Assembly (NCBI RefSeq): GCF_947507565.1
Contig: NC_089175.1
Location: forward strand, 372,001 to 436,000
Length of the DNA stretch: 64,000 nucleotides
Origin: Oscarella lobularis
Taxonomy: Eukaryota; Porifera; Homoscleromorpha; Homosclerophorida; Oscarellidae
Direction of reading: 5' to 3'
The translations under genes and the position numbers were made by a program. A model generated the notes under the pieces. That model searched no databases. It saw only the letters and a list, made by a program, of their open reading frames with translations, and was not told the DNA's origin. The first letter of the stretch is position 1, and each line of letters begins with the position of its first letter. This document shows positions 32,204 through 45,682 of this stretch, piece after piece.

Positions 32204-33659
32204 ATGGGGTCACACTTATCGGAGCCCGAAACAGGAAAGCAGACCGAAGAGATTTCTAACGAGCACTACGTTGTAGCCTCGTCGTCTATGCAAGGATGGA
32301 GACTCGGTAAGGAAAACGGCAAACGTTTCGAGGAGCTGCAACTTGACGGTTTTCTTCTTAGGTATGGAAGATGCTCACTGTCACATATTGTCGTATGGAA
32401 ATGACGACAGTTGTGCATTTCTTGGAGTCTTTGATGGCCACGGCGGTGAGCTCACGCGATTGACGTTGAATACATTCGATTTCGATGCATCGAAGGTCCT
32501 CTGGTTGCGGATTTTACATCGAGAAATTTGCCGGCAACGATTGCCGCTTCTCAGGCCTTTAGTCAGTGTGCACTGAGACGAAACGGTTCTCAGGTGAAAG
32601 TGGTCTAATTTGTAGAAAATGGAGACGTTAGCTTGGCAATCAAAGAAGGATGTCTGCACACCGATGTGGAAGTTAGAAATTCAGGTGTAGTCGTAGTAGC
32701 GCGTAGAATACGCTGGGGAGGCAACGTGGAGATATATCAGGGGTACACGCTGAAACCAGTGGAACAACAGCTATTTTTACCATACTGAAAGACAAACACA
32801 TATTTTGTGTAATATCCAGTCAATTGTCTGATTCCTTTTTTACAGTTAGTCGTCTTTTAGGGAAACGTGGGTGATTCGCGTGCCGTTGCTAGTGTGTGTG
32901 GTCGAGTCGAAGAGCTGTCTTTCGATCACAAGCCTACAAGAGAAAGTACAGTACAGTTGTATTTATCGGAAGAGATGGCGTTCTATTTGTGATTCAGCTG
33001 AATTGAGACGAATTTCTGCCGCCGGAGGATACGTTGAATTAAATCGCGTCAATGGTAGAATAGCAGCTTCAGATGGCCGTGGCTTTATTATTTTTTTCAG
33101 GGTCCCTCGCTTTGTCTCGAGCCCTCGGCGACTTTGCCTTTAAGAAGAATCCTAGCAAATCACCAGAGGAACAGATTATAACAGGTGAATAGAACAAGAC
33201 TATGCAAGGAATTTTCTTCTGGTTATTAATCAATGACGCTTATATATAGCCTCGCCTGAAGTAATTGTAAAGGAAATAACAGACGAGCACGAGTTTGTGG
33301 TACTAGGGTGTGACGGTAATATATCAAAGTACTTTTACACTGTGGGTTACCGACATTTTCTTGTCTAGGAATATGGGACGTTTTGACAAATGTTGAGGCG
33401 GTAGAGTTCGTACGAAGCCGCATCAGTCAAAACATGGAACTTTGCCAGGTGAAATTTATTATTAAATATTTTTGACTCAAGGCTACATGTAACGTATCTT
33501 GTAAAGATTTGTGAAGAGCTGCTTACTCGCTGTCTGGCGCCAGATAGTCGCTTGGGGTCAATTGGCTGTGATAACATGACAGTCGTCATTGTGGCTTTTC
33601 TTCATGGACGATCTTACGAGAATTTAGCAAAAAAATGTCAACTTAGTAGTAGAATTTAA
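32204..33659 (+). CDS. PPM1: PP2C-family Ser/Thr phosphatase (PPM1/PTC2-like)
   Basis: A metal-dependent protein phosphatase. Start MGSHLSEPETGK resembles the myristoylatable MGxxLSxP start of PPM1/PTC2 proteins. Exons in order read SSMQGWRLGMEDAHCHIL, FLGVFDGHGGPLVADF (metal-binding Asp/Gly), ETSGTTAIFTILKDKHIFC, GNVGDSRAVASVCGRVEEL, then RRISAAGGYVELNRVNGRIAASDGSLALSRALGDFAFK, EFVVLGCDGIWDVLTN and CEELLTRCLAPDSRLGSIGCDNMTVVIVAFL. All PP2C motifs with their Asp ligands are present. The C-terminus is short (ends at 33659, ...LSSRI). About ten introns; the splice site after SQAFSQ near 32568 and the small exon near 32630 are less certain. A broken copy of its 3' half lies at 29656-30195. Confidence 0.88.
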
Positions 33660-34051
33660 TATTTTATGTGGTCTTGGTCAAAATTTTTACGATTTGTTTA
33701 AGGAAGAAAAGTGGAACGCCCACATTCGTTAGAAGGCATCCGGGACACCAATCCCAGCCTCGTTCTGATGCCCAACGGTGATGTATTGTTCGCATTCGCA
33801 AATCGGCCGTCGAACGAAAATCTAGCGAGCGACCGTCGTTGAGAGAACTCGTTTCGAACGGCACAGCCCAAGGACTTCGATTCGATCGCAGTAAGCGGGT
33901 CCTGCGACGCGAGATTCGCGCTGGGGTCGCCCATCGGGGAACAAGCCCACACGCGAAAGAGAAAGGCGCGCGCGTCACTCGCATACCGTTCGCGCACAGA
34001 AAGCGAACCCCAGCCCTCGTTCGCCGACGAGACGATCGGGGAAAAATCGCC
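33660..34051. other. Intergenic region before CBP/p300
   Basis: It holds the 3' flank of the phosphatase and the CBP/p300 5' leader. The CBP frame is open upstream to a Met at 33839 ([12 protein letters not shown]), but that extension shows no family similarity; it is probably untranslated leader. Confidence 0.5.
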
Positions 34052-37000
34052 ATGGAAAGCGGCGACGTACGAAACGCGTCGTCCGAACCGCCGACGAAGA
34101 AGTCGAAGCTTTCCCCGCTCAACGTGTCGGGGGCCCCACCGACCGAAGTCGGCGCCAGCGGCGCCGGTAAGCCACGCGAGCCTCTTTCGCGAAACCTCGC
34201 GCCATCGCCGCCCATTTTTCCCGTAGATTTCTACTTCGAACTCTTCGACATGTTGCCCGACTTGAACACGCCGCCGCCCGCGATCGACTCCACTATAAAT
34301 GGGGTTAGCGGCGGTAGCGCGCCCACGGCCGCCGCGTCAGGGCCCAAATCGAACGCTTCGGCATCGTCGGCGTCCTCATCTAACGTTTCGAATAAAGATG
34401 GAGGTGGAGGAGGCGGAGTAGGAGGAGGCAGCGCCGTCGTCGCCGCCGCCGCCGTCGCCGTCAACGCCGTCGCCGATTCGGGCGAGGATTTTTTGTCGGC
34501 GAACGGGCAAATCGTCGAGTCGTCCGACGGCGACGGGAGCGAGTCGTCGTCGAAGCGTGACGTCGCCGCCGCCGCCGCCGAACGAAGTGGCGCATCTCCG
34601 CCCGTCGAACAACAACAACAACAACAGCAAACACATCAGAAATTTTCGTTTCTCGGCGTCGGCGGCGGAAAAGCCTCGCCTTTGACTGGAAGCGTCAATT
34701 CGGCGAGTCCCGTCGCCGCCGCCGGCCGAGGGGGGCTCGGTAAGGGAAAAAAGGAGATGTCGTCGTCTTCGTCGCTCTCTTCGTCCGGAGACGTCGGAGT
34801 CGTCGTCGCCGGTGGCGGCAGCAGCGGTGGTGCCGGCAGTGGTGAGGACGAACGAAAACCGGATATTAGTCTACTGGGAAAGCAATTCGGACCGATGAGT
34901 ACGGGCGGCGGAAAGGACGTGAAAATGGGCCACGACTTTGGCGGCAGTGACGGGACTGGCGGTCTGCCAGCGGCGATGGGGGGAAAAGGGGCCTCTTACG
35001 AGTCAAATGACACCGTAGGTTTTACTCTTTCTCTTCTCTGTATATTAGAAGAGGGTTTTGGGGTGTTAGGGCGTGGCCTTGTCGAATCTCATGGTACCCA
35101 AGCAGGAGCCGCTCGACTATACTCCAAATCGCGGCTGTTATCCGTCCGACGGAGGCGGCGGCCCATCCATGCAACCGCCCGTCTCATCAATAGGAGGAGT
35201 AAAATAAAAAATATTCAAAAAAAATTGATTTGTTATGCGTTTTATTCCCAGCTGAGCGGCGGCGGAGCGGCGGCGGCGGCGGCGATGGTGAGAGCAAGCG
35301 GAACGTCGCCGCAACATCCCACAGCGGACCCAGAAAAACGAAAGCTCATTCAACAGCAACTGGTTCTTCTCCTTCACGCGCACAAGTGCCAGCGACGCGA
35401 GCAACAGGCGAGCGAGCAGCAGCCCAACGGGCAAGTGAAGCCCCCGTGCACGCTACCTCACTGTCAAACGATGAAGGAAGTTCTCAATCACATGGCCGTG
35501 TGCACGGCGGGAAAAACGTGTCCCGGTATAAATTGCGCCCTTAGGAGGAGGAAATTTTTATGTCTAGCTATAAGCGCGCGCTTTTTCAGTTGCTCATTGC
35601 GCGTCGTCGCGGCAAATTATTCAGCATTGGAAGAGCTGCACGCGACTCGACTGTCCCGTGTGTTTGCCATTGAAAACTCATCGCACGCCGTCGTCATCTG
35701 GTAAGCGAATCAAAACGAGTCTGGAGTGAAAGTAGTATTTTTTGATAGGAGGAGCGAATCATTTTCCTGACGGTCAGCAGCCGCAGTTCCAGCAGCAACA
35801 GCAACAGCAATCGCTACAAGCGCAGCAGCAGCAGCAACAGCCAGTGTAAATATAGATATAGATATATACTACTAATCATATCACGGATATTTTCTAGAGC
35901 GAAAAGTTGGCATCATGAAGTGACGCAGGATCTGAGGAATCATCTCGTTAGCAAATTGTGCGTAGACGCGTCAGAAAAAGAAAAGAGGGAGTGGATTTCG
36001 AGTTTTTTTTTGTCTTAGAGTGACTGCGATTTTTCCCACGCCGGTGAACGATCCCGCCGCACTGAAAGACAAGCGAATCGTCAACTTGGTCGCCTACGCG
36101 CGCAAAGTGGAACGCGACATGTTCGACACGGCGAGCAGCCGGGTATAAGACATAGATACCGTAAGTCCACCCACTCATCATCGCGTTTCCCCCGACTCCG
36201 TAGGAAGAGTACTATCACCTCCTCGCCGAAAAAATCTACAAAATTCAGAAGGAACTCGAGGAGAAACGAAAGCGACGCGTGGAGCAGGCTCAGCACGATT
36301 GCCAGCCGGGTTTGAACGGGAGCAACATTCTCATGTCGGGCGGCGCGGGTCCGCTTCGTCCGCCGCCGCCTCAATCCGCTTCCTTCCACACGTCCGACGC
36401 CAGCGCTCACGCGCAGATGGCACAGACGTACAATTATCTCGCATCATCGAGTAGTCTCATGCAGTCGGGTGCCCGGTTAGGACTTCTGTCGCCTGATGTT
36501 AGTTCTATACAAGGGGTGGGGGGAGGGAAGTAGCGCGTTTGAGATATGTGTAATCAGGGCCATGGAGGGACTTCGGTGTCTCCGCCGTCCTCTGCGTCGT
36601 CGTTGACTCACATGCAATTGGGCTCGTCGCGTCTGGCTGATGCTCTGGGGGAGATGCCCATGGAGCCGGCTGGATTGCCGCCGGCCGGCAGCAAGCAGGT
36701 GACAATATCGGGAAAGCCGAGAAAAGGTTCAATTCAATTCAACACGCCGTTTCTGTGCACTTCTGAGCGCGCGCCGCGCTTTTTTCAAATAGTTTGGCTT
36801 CCTGAGCAGTTGAGACAGGTGTTCGTACCGGTTCTCGACAGCATGTATCATTTGGAGCCGGAATCTCTGCCGTTTCGGCAGCCTGTCGATCCCGTTATGA
36901 TGATGATTCCTGTGAGTCCGTGTATTTAGAATAGAGGAGAGGAGGGGATACTATTTCCACCTCTAGGACTATTTTGACATCATCAAAAATCCTATGGATC

Positions 37001-40000
37001 TGTCGACAATTCGGGACAAATTGGACAAGGGAGAGTATCAAGATCCGTGGGAGGTGCGATTCGTTTTTTGTGTAGCGGTCTCTCGACTACGAATAATCTG
37101 AATCTCTGTTTAGTTCTGCGACGACTGTTGGTTGATGTTTGACAACGCTTGGATCTACAACAGGAAAACGTCACGCGTGTATAAATATTGCTCAAAGGTA
37201 GAAGGGGAATATACTATAGACTCTGGATGGATAAATTGAATGGCGATCCCCCTTTGCGTTTTATTAGCTGGCTGAAGTGTTTGCACCCAATGTAGACATA
37301 GCAATGCAAAGGCTGGGATGCTGCTGTGGACATAAGGTAATAATAAGAATTCTTATTATTTTGAAAACTATTTTTTTTTCTCCCAGTACGTTTTTCATCC
37401 TCAAGTGCTGTGTTGCTATGGGGCTCAACTGTGCACCATCCCAAGGGATGCCGAATACTACAGTTTCCAAAATAGATTTATGACGTCAGTTTCAGCATGA
37501 GACCCTCTCCCGGGGCTCTGGTTTTTTAAAAAAACGTTTCGTCTCTCTAGGTATCATTACTGTGAGAAATGTTTTAACGAAATTGAAGGAAATGAGATAA
37601 CGCTTGGAGACGATCCAAGTCCGGGGTACGGAAGAGTCTATAGAGTTGCATGCTGTCGCTGTGTATTGCGTGGTTTGTCATGTCTGTGGCCGAAAGGGGA
37701 CGCAAAACGGGGCGCCATTCTCACAGTAATTCTCTTCGTAGAAGGATTCAAAAGAGTGCTTTTGTAAAGCTAAAGAACAATGGTGTTGACCACGAACCGT
37801 ACGTTATTTTTTTGATCTCCCATTCGCGATTACTTATAATTGAATCTTTCAGCTTTGTGGAGTGCATTGATTGTGGACGGAAAATGCACAAAATTTGTGT
37901 TCTCCACAACGAGTACATCACGCAAACGGGGTAAGAATCAAATCAAGCGCTATTTACCCTAATGATTTTTTTCCTATCAGATTCCAGTGTGACAGCTGCC
38001 TGAGAAAAAGCGGCCAAAAGAGAAAGGAAAACAAATGCACAGCGAAACGTAAGTCAAATTTTTCTTGTTCTTGTTCTTATACGAAAAAACGTTCTGTATC
38101 CAGGTTTGCCCGTGACTCGCCTGGGAACGTATCTCGAAACCAGAGTGAACAACTTCCTTCGCGCGAATAACATGTCGCAGGGAGACGTCATCGTTCGCGT
38201 TGTGTCCAGCTGCGATAAGAACGTCGAGACGAAGCCTCACATGAGAGAAAAGTGCGGGGGATTTTATAAATATTATTCGTTTCGATTTGACGGGTTTTCG
38301 GTTTTTAGATTCTGTCCCACGGGAGAATTTCCCGAAAGTTTTCCGTATCGCGCGAAAGCGCTGTTCGCCTTTGAAGAAATCGACGGCGCCGACGTCTGTT
38401 TCTTTGGAATGCACGTTCAGGAGTACGGATCGGAATGCGATCCGCCGAATGCGAGGTACGACAGAGAATCTCAAAGGGAAGACTATTATAAATTTATCTT
38501 CGTTTTTTCTCTCTCTTCCCCCCAGACGCGTCTACGTGTCCTATTTGGATAGCGTGCACTTTTTCCAGCCGAGATCGATGCGAACGGCCGTGTATCACGA
38601 AATCCTGATCGGCTATTTGAAATTCTGCAAGGACCGCGGTTTCGCGTTCGCTCACATTTGGGCGTGTCCGCCGAGCGAGGGCGACGACTACATATTTCAC
38701 TGTCATCCGCCGGAGCAGAAGATTCCCAAGCCGAAGCGACTCGTCGATTGGTACAAGAAGATGCTCGACAAGTCGGCACGAGAAGGAATAGTCATGGAGT
38801 ACAGGGTAAGGAAAAAAAGCGCAATTTTTAATCAATAGAATAGGTGGGACGCCTCTATGCAGGACATCTACAAACAAGCGTTGGAGGATAAGATTTCTAA
38901 GCCGACTGACATGCCCTACTTCGAAGGCGACTTCTGGCCGAACGTTCTCGAGGAAAGCATTCGGGAATTGGATCAGGAAGAGGAAGAGCGACGGGCCAAC
39001 GCGGCGGCGGAAGCTGCGGCGGCTACCAACGAAAAGGCACGGCGCCGAAAACGGTTTTAAACCGAGTACGTATTTTAATCGTTTTCTTGAATGCAGGGCC
39101 AGCCGAGTAGCAGTAACAAAAAGGCGGGTAAGAGCAAGAAAGGAAACAAGAAAAGCTCGGCGTCGCGTAAGAACACGAAGAAGCCGGTGATGCCTCCAGG
39201 GGGCTCGGATCTAACACAGAAGCTCTACTTGACAATGGACAAGCACAAGGAGGTCAGTTTCTCTTCGCCACCGCTATTCCACGACGTCAAATTTCGTCGC
39301 AGGTTTTCTTCGTCATTCGATTGCAGCCTTCGCGCGTGATTGCGAGCCTTCCGCCGACGACCGACGTGGATCCGCTCATTTCTTGCGATCTGATGGACGG
39401 TCGCGACATCTTTTTGACGATGGCGCGCGACAAGCACTACGAATTCTCGTCACTTCGTCGCGCCAAGTTCTCGACGATGGCGATGCTCGTCGAATTGCAC
39501 AACATCAGTCAGGATCGTTTCGTGTACACGTGCAACGAGTGCGGAAAACACGTCGAGACGCGATATCACTGCACGGAATGCGAAGTGAGAACTTCCTTAG
39601 TCTCCCCCCTCCCCTGGGGCGAATATTTTTCTTCTTTTTCTTTAGGATTACGATCTGTGCGTTCCGTGTTTCCAGCGCAAGGGCCATCAACACAAAATGG
39701 AACAGCTCGGACTCGGCTTGGACGCCGACGATCAGTCGCCGTCGCGAAGTCCGCACGAACAGCGAAAGCTTTCCATACAGCGCTGCATTCAGTCGCTCGT
39801 TCACGCGTGCCAGTGTCGCAACATGAACTGCCAATTGCCGAGCTGTCTCAAGATGAAACGCGTCGTTCATCACACGAAGTCGTGCACGCGAAAGACGAAC
39901 GGCGGCTGTCCCATCTGTCGGCAGTTGATCGCTCTGTGCTGCTATCACGCGAAACACTGCACCGAAGTCAAATGCCCCGTGCCCTTCTGTCAGAATATCA

Positions 40001-41835
40001 AGCAGAAGCTCCAAACGCAGCAGATGCAGCAACGAGTCCAACAAGCTCACATGGATCGTCGTCGATATATGCTCATGATGAGGCACAATCAGACGCCGTC
40101 GGCGGCGGCGGCAGCCGCTGCCGTCGTTGCGCAGCAAACGCCGCCGCAACCGCCGCCGCAACCGCCGCAAGCGGCGGCACCGCCACCGTCTTCCGTTGCA
40201 GTTCCCGTGCCCGCGACGCCGACGTTGGGCGGTTTCAAGACGGGCGGTCCGCCGCCGCCGGGATCCTCTCTGAGCACGACGGCGGCGCGAATGGCGGCGT
40301 CCGCGGCGCGAAAGCACGCGGAAATGCAGACGCGCGGTAAACCGGGCGACATGAGCCAACAGCCGAATCAATATCCGCCGCCGCCGCCGCAACAGCAGCA
40401 GCCGTCGTCGTCCGTAGACCGGCTAGGATTTCCGCCAACAAACGGAAATCCTCCTCGGCAAACGCCTCCGCCGCCTTCACTTCCGCCGACGCATGTTCAT
40501 CCCGCAGGGGCGACATTAGCGTCGCGTCCAATGCCTCAGCAGCAGCAGCAACAGCAGCAGCAACAACAGCAACAGCTGACGCCGCAGCAACAGCTGACGC
40601 CGCAGCAACAGCAACACCTGCAGCGTTCTTTGGGGCAATACGATACCTTAGGTGCTCAGGAGCCCTTTCAGGCGCCGCTTAGTTCCGTCGTTTCGTCGCT
40701 GCAGCCTCAATCGCAGCAGCAACCGCCGCCTCCTCAGCAACAACAGCAACAGCAACAGCAGCACATTGGAACGCCGCAGGGTGGAAATCGGATGCTGAGC
40801 AAGCAACACATGGCGCAAATCATCGAAGCGTTGATGTCGCCCGATCCGTCGAGACGGCGCGTGGTGTTGGATATCATCAAGAAAAATCCGCCTCTCGTGC
40901 ACCTTCTCCTCAAACAGCATCAAGACGAGAAAATGCGATCGGGAATGGCTCCTTCCCCGATGAATCGTCTTTCCGTGCGACAGCCGACTCCGCCGCCGTC
41001 GCAGCAGCAGTCCCAACAGCCCCAACAGCAACAACTCGGCGGCCTTCAACCGATGGACATACAACAGGCTCTACCTCCTCCAATGGACATACAACCGGCT
41101 CTATCGTCGCATCAATACGCATCTTATTCGCAGCCCCAACCGCCGCCGCCGCCGCCGTCGAATCAGTTTTTGTGGTCTCAGTCGCCGCAGAGAATGATTC
41201 AACAGCAGCCGCCGCCCGGTCAAACTGGACCCAGAGCCGTCATGCCGACGCCGCCGCGACCGCCTCAACCCTATCCACCGCAATACGGCAACGTGATGGC
41301 GTCGCCTCGAATCATGCCGCGAGGCGTAGCGATGAATCGGCCTATGCCGGCACTGCCGCCGAGGATAGCGACGCCGCCTGGCGTTCAATCTCGCATATCG
41401 GTCTCGACGCCGCCGCCGCCGTCGAACGTTCACCTTCAGCATCCGTCTCCGGGTTCGCATCATCAATTTTCTCAGCCGCCTACGCCGCTCAATCAGCAAT
41501 CGATGCTCTCGCCCGGAGGGCAGGTTCTTCCTCCGGCGTCGCCGTCTCAGCAGCCGGAGTCGTCTCCGCAGCAGTACCAACCTCCGCCGCCGTCACAGCC
41601 GCCGCCGCCGCCGCAGATGGCCAATCATCCGTCCCATTCTCCCCTTCCTGGTGCGTCGCCGTTGCAGATGGATTCGAGTCTCGCTGACAACGGCGGTTTG
41701 CTGCCTACGACTTTTCCGTCGTCCGTACTTCAGAGTCCCTCTGATCCCAGTTTAACTCAATTGCCACCGGCCGAACCCCTGGACACAACGCAGAATCAGA
41801 ATGATGCTTTGACTCGTTTTGTAGAGAATTTGTAG
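34052..41835 (+). CDS. CREBBP/EP300: CBP/p300 histone acetyltransferase and transcriptional coactivator
   Basis: One gene for the CBP/p300 family. Start [20 protein letters not shown] matches the family N-terminal nuclear signal; [13 protein letters not shown] is the short N-terminal motif. Domains in order: TAZ1 ([14 protein letters not shown]...CTLPHC, 35355-35700), KIX ([18 protein letters not shown], 35905-36290), bromodomain ([19 protein letters not shown]...[10 protein letters not shown], 36800-37200), RING/PHD (37270-38050), HAT (38100-39400: [41 protein letters not shown] with the catalytic Tyr), ZZ ([19 protein letters not shown], 39520), TAZ2 ([19 protein letters not shown], 39770-40020), polyQ/polyP, and NCBD ([13 protein letters not shown]...LLLKQHQDE, 40808-40930). 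The last exon alone spans 39644-41835. About 18 introns, mostly short. Confidence 0.95.
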
Positions 41836-42102
41836 TCGTCGAATATTGTATCACGTATGTTCGAAAATTCTGCGTTCGTTGTAAATAGACATACCAGTAG
41901 TAAGGGGATGGATCGTCGTCTATAGGAGAAAGAACCTGCAAACGAGGTTTTATAAGCCATGTAATCTATTTTCTTTTCAGTTACTGCATTATTGTATTGC
42001 TATCGAGTTGTGTGTAGATCAATGTACTCAGTATAGAAAGACGGAAAAATTACGTCACTAATCGAATCAATCAGTTGCGCATGCTCACAGCCGCAGCTCA
42101 AC

Positions 42103-45100
42103 ATGGAGTTCTCCTACTCTTACTTCAACGAATCCGAGCCCATTTATCAGTCGCACGGTTGCAACAACGAATCGGGCAACAGCGCTCTAGCCGACGGCGG
42201 AATTGGGTACACGTTCACACTGAATATCGTCGTGTGGATCGTGAGTACGCCCTCAGGAGCTGCGTTCGCCTTTGTATGAGTCCCTTGTGCAGATAATGGT
42301 CTTCATATTTTTCTGCGCTCGTTGGAGAGCGGCGAAGAACCTGGTGACATCTTTGAATAGGAGTCCAGGGTAAGAATTGCCCCGGAATCGGACTTTTTTT
42401 GGCAGAACTTTGACTATTTAGATGGGCGTCGCTGTATTTTCACGGGTCCGCTAGTGCGGAAGAGGAAGAAGCGTTCGGTCACGAAACCACAGTAAAAATT
42501 TTTTCCGAGTCTGCCTTTATTAATTAATTAATTAATTAAAACGCAGGGCGTCTTTAGTTGGATACCGTTTCTCTTCCGTCTCACGTGAGAAAAGAAGGCC
42601 TAAATATCCTTTAATTAATTGATTAATTAATTAATTAAAAAAGGGACGACAACTTGAGAGCTATTCACGGGGAAGATGCCATTCACTTTCTCTCGATGGA
42701 ACGACATCTCTTAGTCGTGCTCGTAGTTTTGATGTTTTTCTCCATCGGAATTATATTGCCTGTAAACTACACGGCGTCTTCCGGTGCTGACAAAATAAAC
42801 TATACCGGTACTGACAAAGGCGTTCTTTTTTTGTTGTTACTTCGTTTCAACGTGCTGTCTATAGACGAGACTTGGTTTACTAAAACTACCATCGCCAATA
42901 TCAAAGGCCGGTACGCGAAGAGTGACAGATGCTGCTTCAAGAAAGAGACTGTTTTTCTCCGCTTTAGAGGTGATCTCTACTGGGTGCATTCAGTCTTTGC
43001 CGTCATCTATCTACTTGTCATTTTTCTCGCTCTTTGGCACTTTGTGAAGGGCTACAAGAAGAAACGTCAAGACGTTCAGGTGTGAGGGGAAATATTTGAG
43101 TACTGAGTTGCGTTCTTATCATCTCCTACAAAGGTGTCCGAAAATGTGGTTTTAATCAGAGGCTTGTCAAAAGTCACGAGTGACGACGCGTTGAAAGATC
43201 ACTTTAGGCACGCACACACGAACTCTCGTCTTTGTAATTTATCAGTTTTTTGTTATTATTACGTCTTCAGCTCAGACTACACTGTACTTGACGTGCAAAG
43301 AGTGTACGACGTTCATAAACTACACTCTCTCAATCACAAGAAGTAGAGAAGAAGACTTAGTCGCGAAGCTTCGAGAACTCACCCGGGCTGTTTGTCTCTA
43401 GAAAAGAGGCACAGAAGTATAAACGAATCTACGAAGCCGTCGATGAAGAGTTTGGGAAGAGGGCCACCATTCGCGAGGGAATTGGAAAAGTGTGCTGTTG
43501 CTGCAAACAATATAAGGTTCGACGATATCATTTATCCTTGCGCGCCTTCTATCATTCACTTCTCCAGCATGATGCTATCGAATACTACACGGGAAAAGAA
43601 GAGGAGATGTGCTACAAGTGCGAAGTCGAAAGGAAAAAAATTCTGCGAGAGAAAGAACTCAATGCGGCCTTTGTGACCTTTTCTCGCGCTTCCGAAGCTC
43701 AAGAGTAAGCTGACGTAGTAGTTGGCTGTCGAACAGAAGAGCCACACTTCAATTTATCAGTGTCGTGCGCAATCACGGTCTATTGTCCACGACGTCGAGA
43801 AGAACCGGCTCATTTTGGATTGTCTCGCAAGCCGTTGTACCAGAGCAGATCAAATGGTTTAATTAAAATATAATTGTTCCATGTCTCTCTATTTTCGGAT
43901 TTCCTTTTTTAGGCAAAACCTGCACGTCACCGAGCTTTGGTGGTGGCTCAGATTCATTGTCATAAATGGACGTACGTATAGACTCCACATCGAGAGAGAG
44001 AGAGAGAGAGAGCGAGTTTCGTTATATATTCTCTTTTATGCGTAGTTTTGTTCGTCTTGCTTTTTTTCTTCACAACGCCCTCAGTCATTCTGTCGTCGCT
44101 TCCAAAATTGCAGAACATTCTTCACATCAATTTTACGTTGCCGGTATGAGTTGAGTTTGTCTAGGCCTAGGGCATTTTGCCTATACTTCTTTGTTAGTCT
44201 GATGTGGCTGACAACGTTTTCGTCACCGTCTATCTCCCAACACTTCTTCTCCTGCTCTTAGCTTCTCTTCTTCCCGTCTTTGTCGCATTCACGTGCACAT
44301 GGGAATCTCATTGGTTTCAGTAATTCTTCCACGACGAATGGATAGAGTTCCAGTACTCTTACCCACGTACGTTTTTCTTAGATACAACGAAGATCAATAC
44401 GTCATGCGCAAGACGGCTCTCTACCTGTTTCTCATCATCGTTATTCTGCCTGGTCTCGGCTTAACAAGGTGGGGAGGTTTTGGGCAAGGAAACCAATTGG
44501 CCACTTCTTTCCTTTAGCATTGACAGTTTGGTTGCAATAAAAGATACATCAGGTCTGAACAAAATTCTTGAGTAAGTTTCCTCTTTTCCAATTAGATATG
44601 AAACCCGATTATTTTCATTTCTCAGATGTATATTTCTTCCTTCGAACGGGGCCTTCTTTGTGAATTACGTCCTATCGTCGGCATTCATTGGCACGGGTCT
44701 CGAACTCTTACGCTTACCGAGCCTGATTTCATACTGGTGGAAGTGGGGCACGTTGAAGTCTTTGGAGGGAAAAAAGGTTGCTTTGGAGGTACATAGATCA
44801 ATTAATTAATTAATTAATTAATTAATTAAACGTGCGCGTTTTTTGAACTTAAGTGGAGTGGGTTTCTTGTAGGAAGTCAAAGCGCCTTTTGCATTTGGCA
44901 TCGAGTATGCTTGGATAGTAACCATATTTTCTGTTACTGTGACGTTCTCGATTGTTTGCCCCTTGATTGTTCCCTTTGGCAAGTCCATAAACTCCCCCGC
45001 GCCCTGCCAATTATTAAGTATCTGTTCTAGGAATTTTGTACTTCCTTATGAAGTACTGGGTCGACAAGTACAATCTGTATTTCGTGTTCGAGCCGGCTCC

Positions 45101-45682
45101 GTTTCACGGCTCGACAAGTATTCATTTCTCGGCCGTCAACTTTAGTTTTGGCAGTGGCGTAATTCTGCAATTTGTTATTCTTTTCTACTCGATACTTCGA
45201 TCAGGTACAGTGCAACGCCGAAATCTCTTGTAGGTACCTGTATTCTTTTGGGACTCTCTTTTTTTTAGGCAGTGTTGACGGGAATGAAATATTTTCCATT
45301 ATAGTCGTTGTATTCGTTCTACTTGGTTGCATCATCTATTCAGTGAATTTGAATTCAAGAGTGCAGAAATGTTATCAATCCGAAGAAGTTAGTTCAGCTA
45401 TAGAAGCACCGTTCAACTTGGGAAACGACGTTTTTAGGACGCTAGCCCTATCGTAAGCAGTGAGCAGGATGTCGAGTCTAGTGTCAACAAAGACGAGGCA
45501 AGTCTTGCGTGAGATTTTGATTTTTTGTGTGAGATGCGCTCGTGATTTATTAGGGCGTCTATCTTCCGGAAATTTTGAAGGACGAGTTGGAAAAAGAAAA
45601 GAACGTCAAGAAGTCTGCATCACCCGTCTTTAGACGATATGGCTCAATCAACGATTACTCGATGCCGGGTGAGGATTCCTAA
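42103..45682 (+). CDS. TMEM63: TMEM63 (OSCA/CSC1-like) mechanosensitive channel
   Basis: A multi-pass cation channel opened by membrane tension. Start [16 protein letters not shown] gives an extracellular N-terminus before helix 0 ([20 protein letters not shown]). Then [27 protein letters not shown] and TTIANIKG (the conserved TMEM63 block), cytosolic RNA-fold region ([20 protein letters not shown], 43140) and the Cys-rich [14 protein letters not shown] (43490). The pore region follows: [32 protein letters not shown] (44635), [55 protein letters not shown] (44940-45085). The stop TAA is at 45680-45682. Some short exon junctions around 42780-43450 are uncertain. Confidence 0.9.

Larger units (their letters stand above)
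27868..33490. repeat. Imperfect tandem segmental duplication (two units)
   Basis: Unit 1 spans about 27868-30195 and unit 2 about 30192-33490. Both begin with the mannosidase segment TGTATTGGACCGATTCGTAA and end with the phosphatase intron segment ...TTTTTGACTCAAAGCTACATGTA (30158-30195; 33449-33490). The junction between units shares TGTA with both source sequences. Unit 1 lacks about 0.97 kb relative to unit 2 (the equivalent of about 31965-32928). Confidence 0.9.

Noticed and set aside
39505-40392. A 295-codon minus-strand ORF
   Set aside because: Antisense to the CBP TAZ2/polyP exon; Arg-repeat composition with no domain, clearly a shadow.
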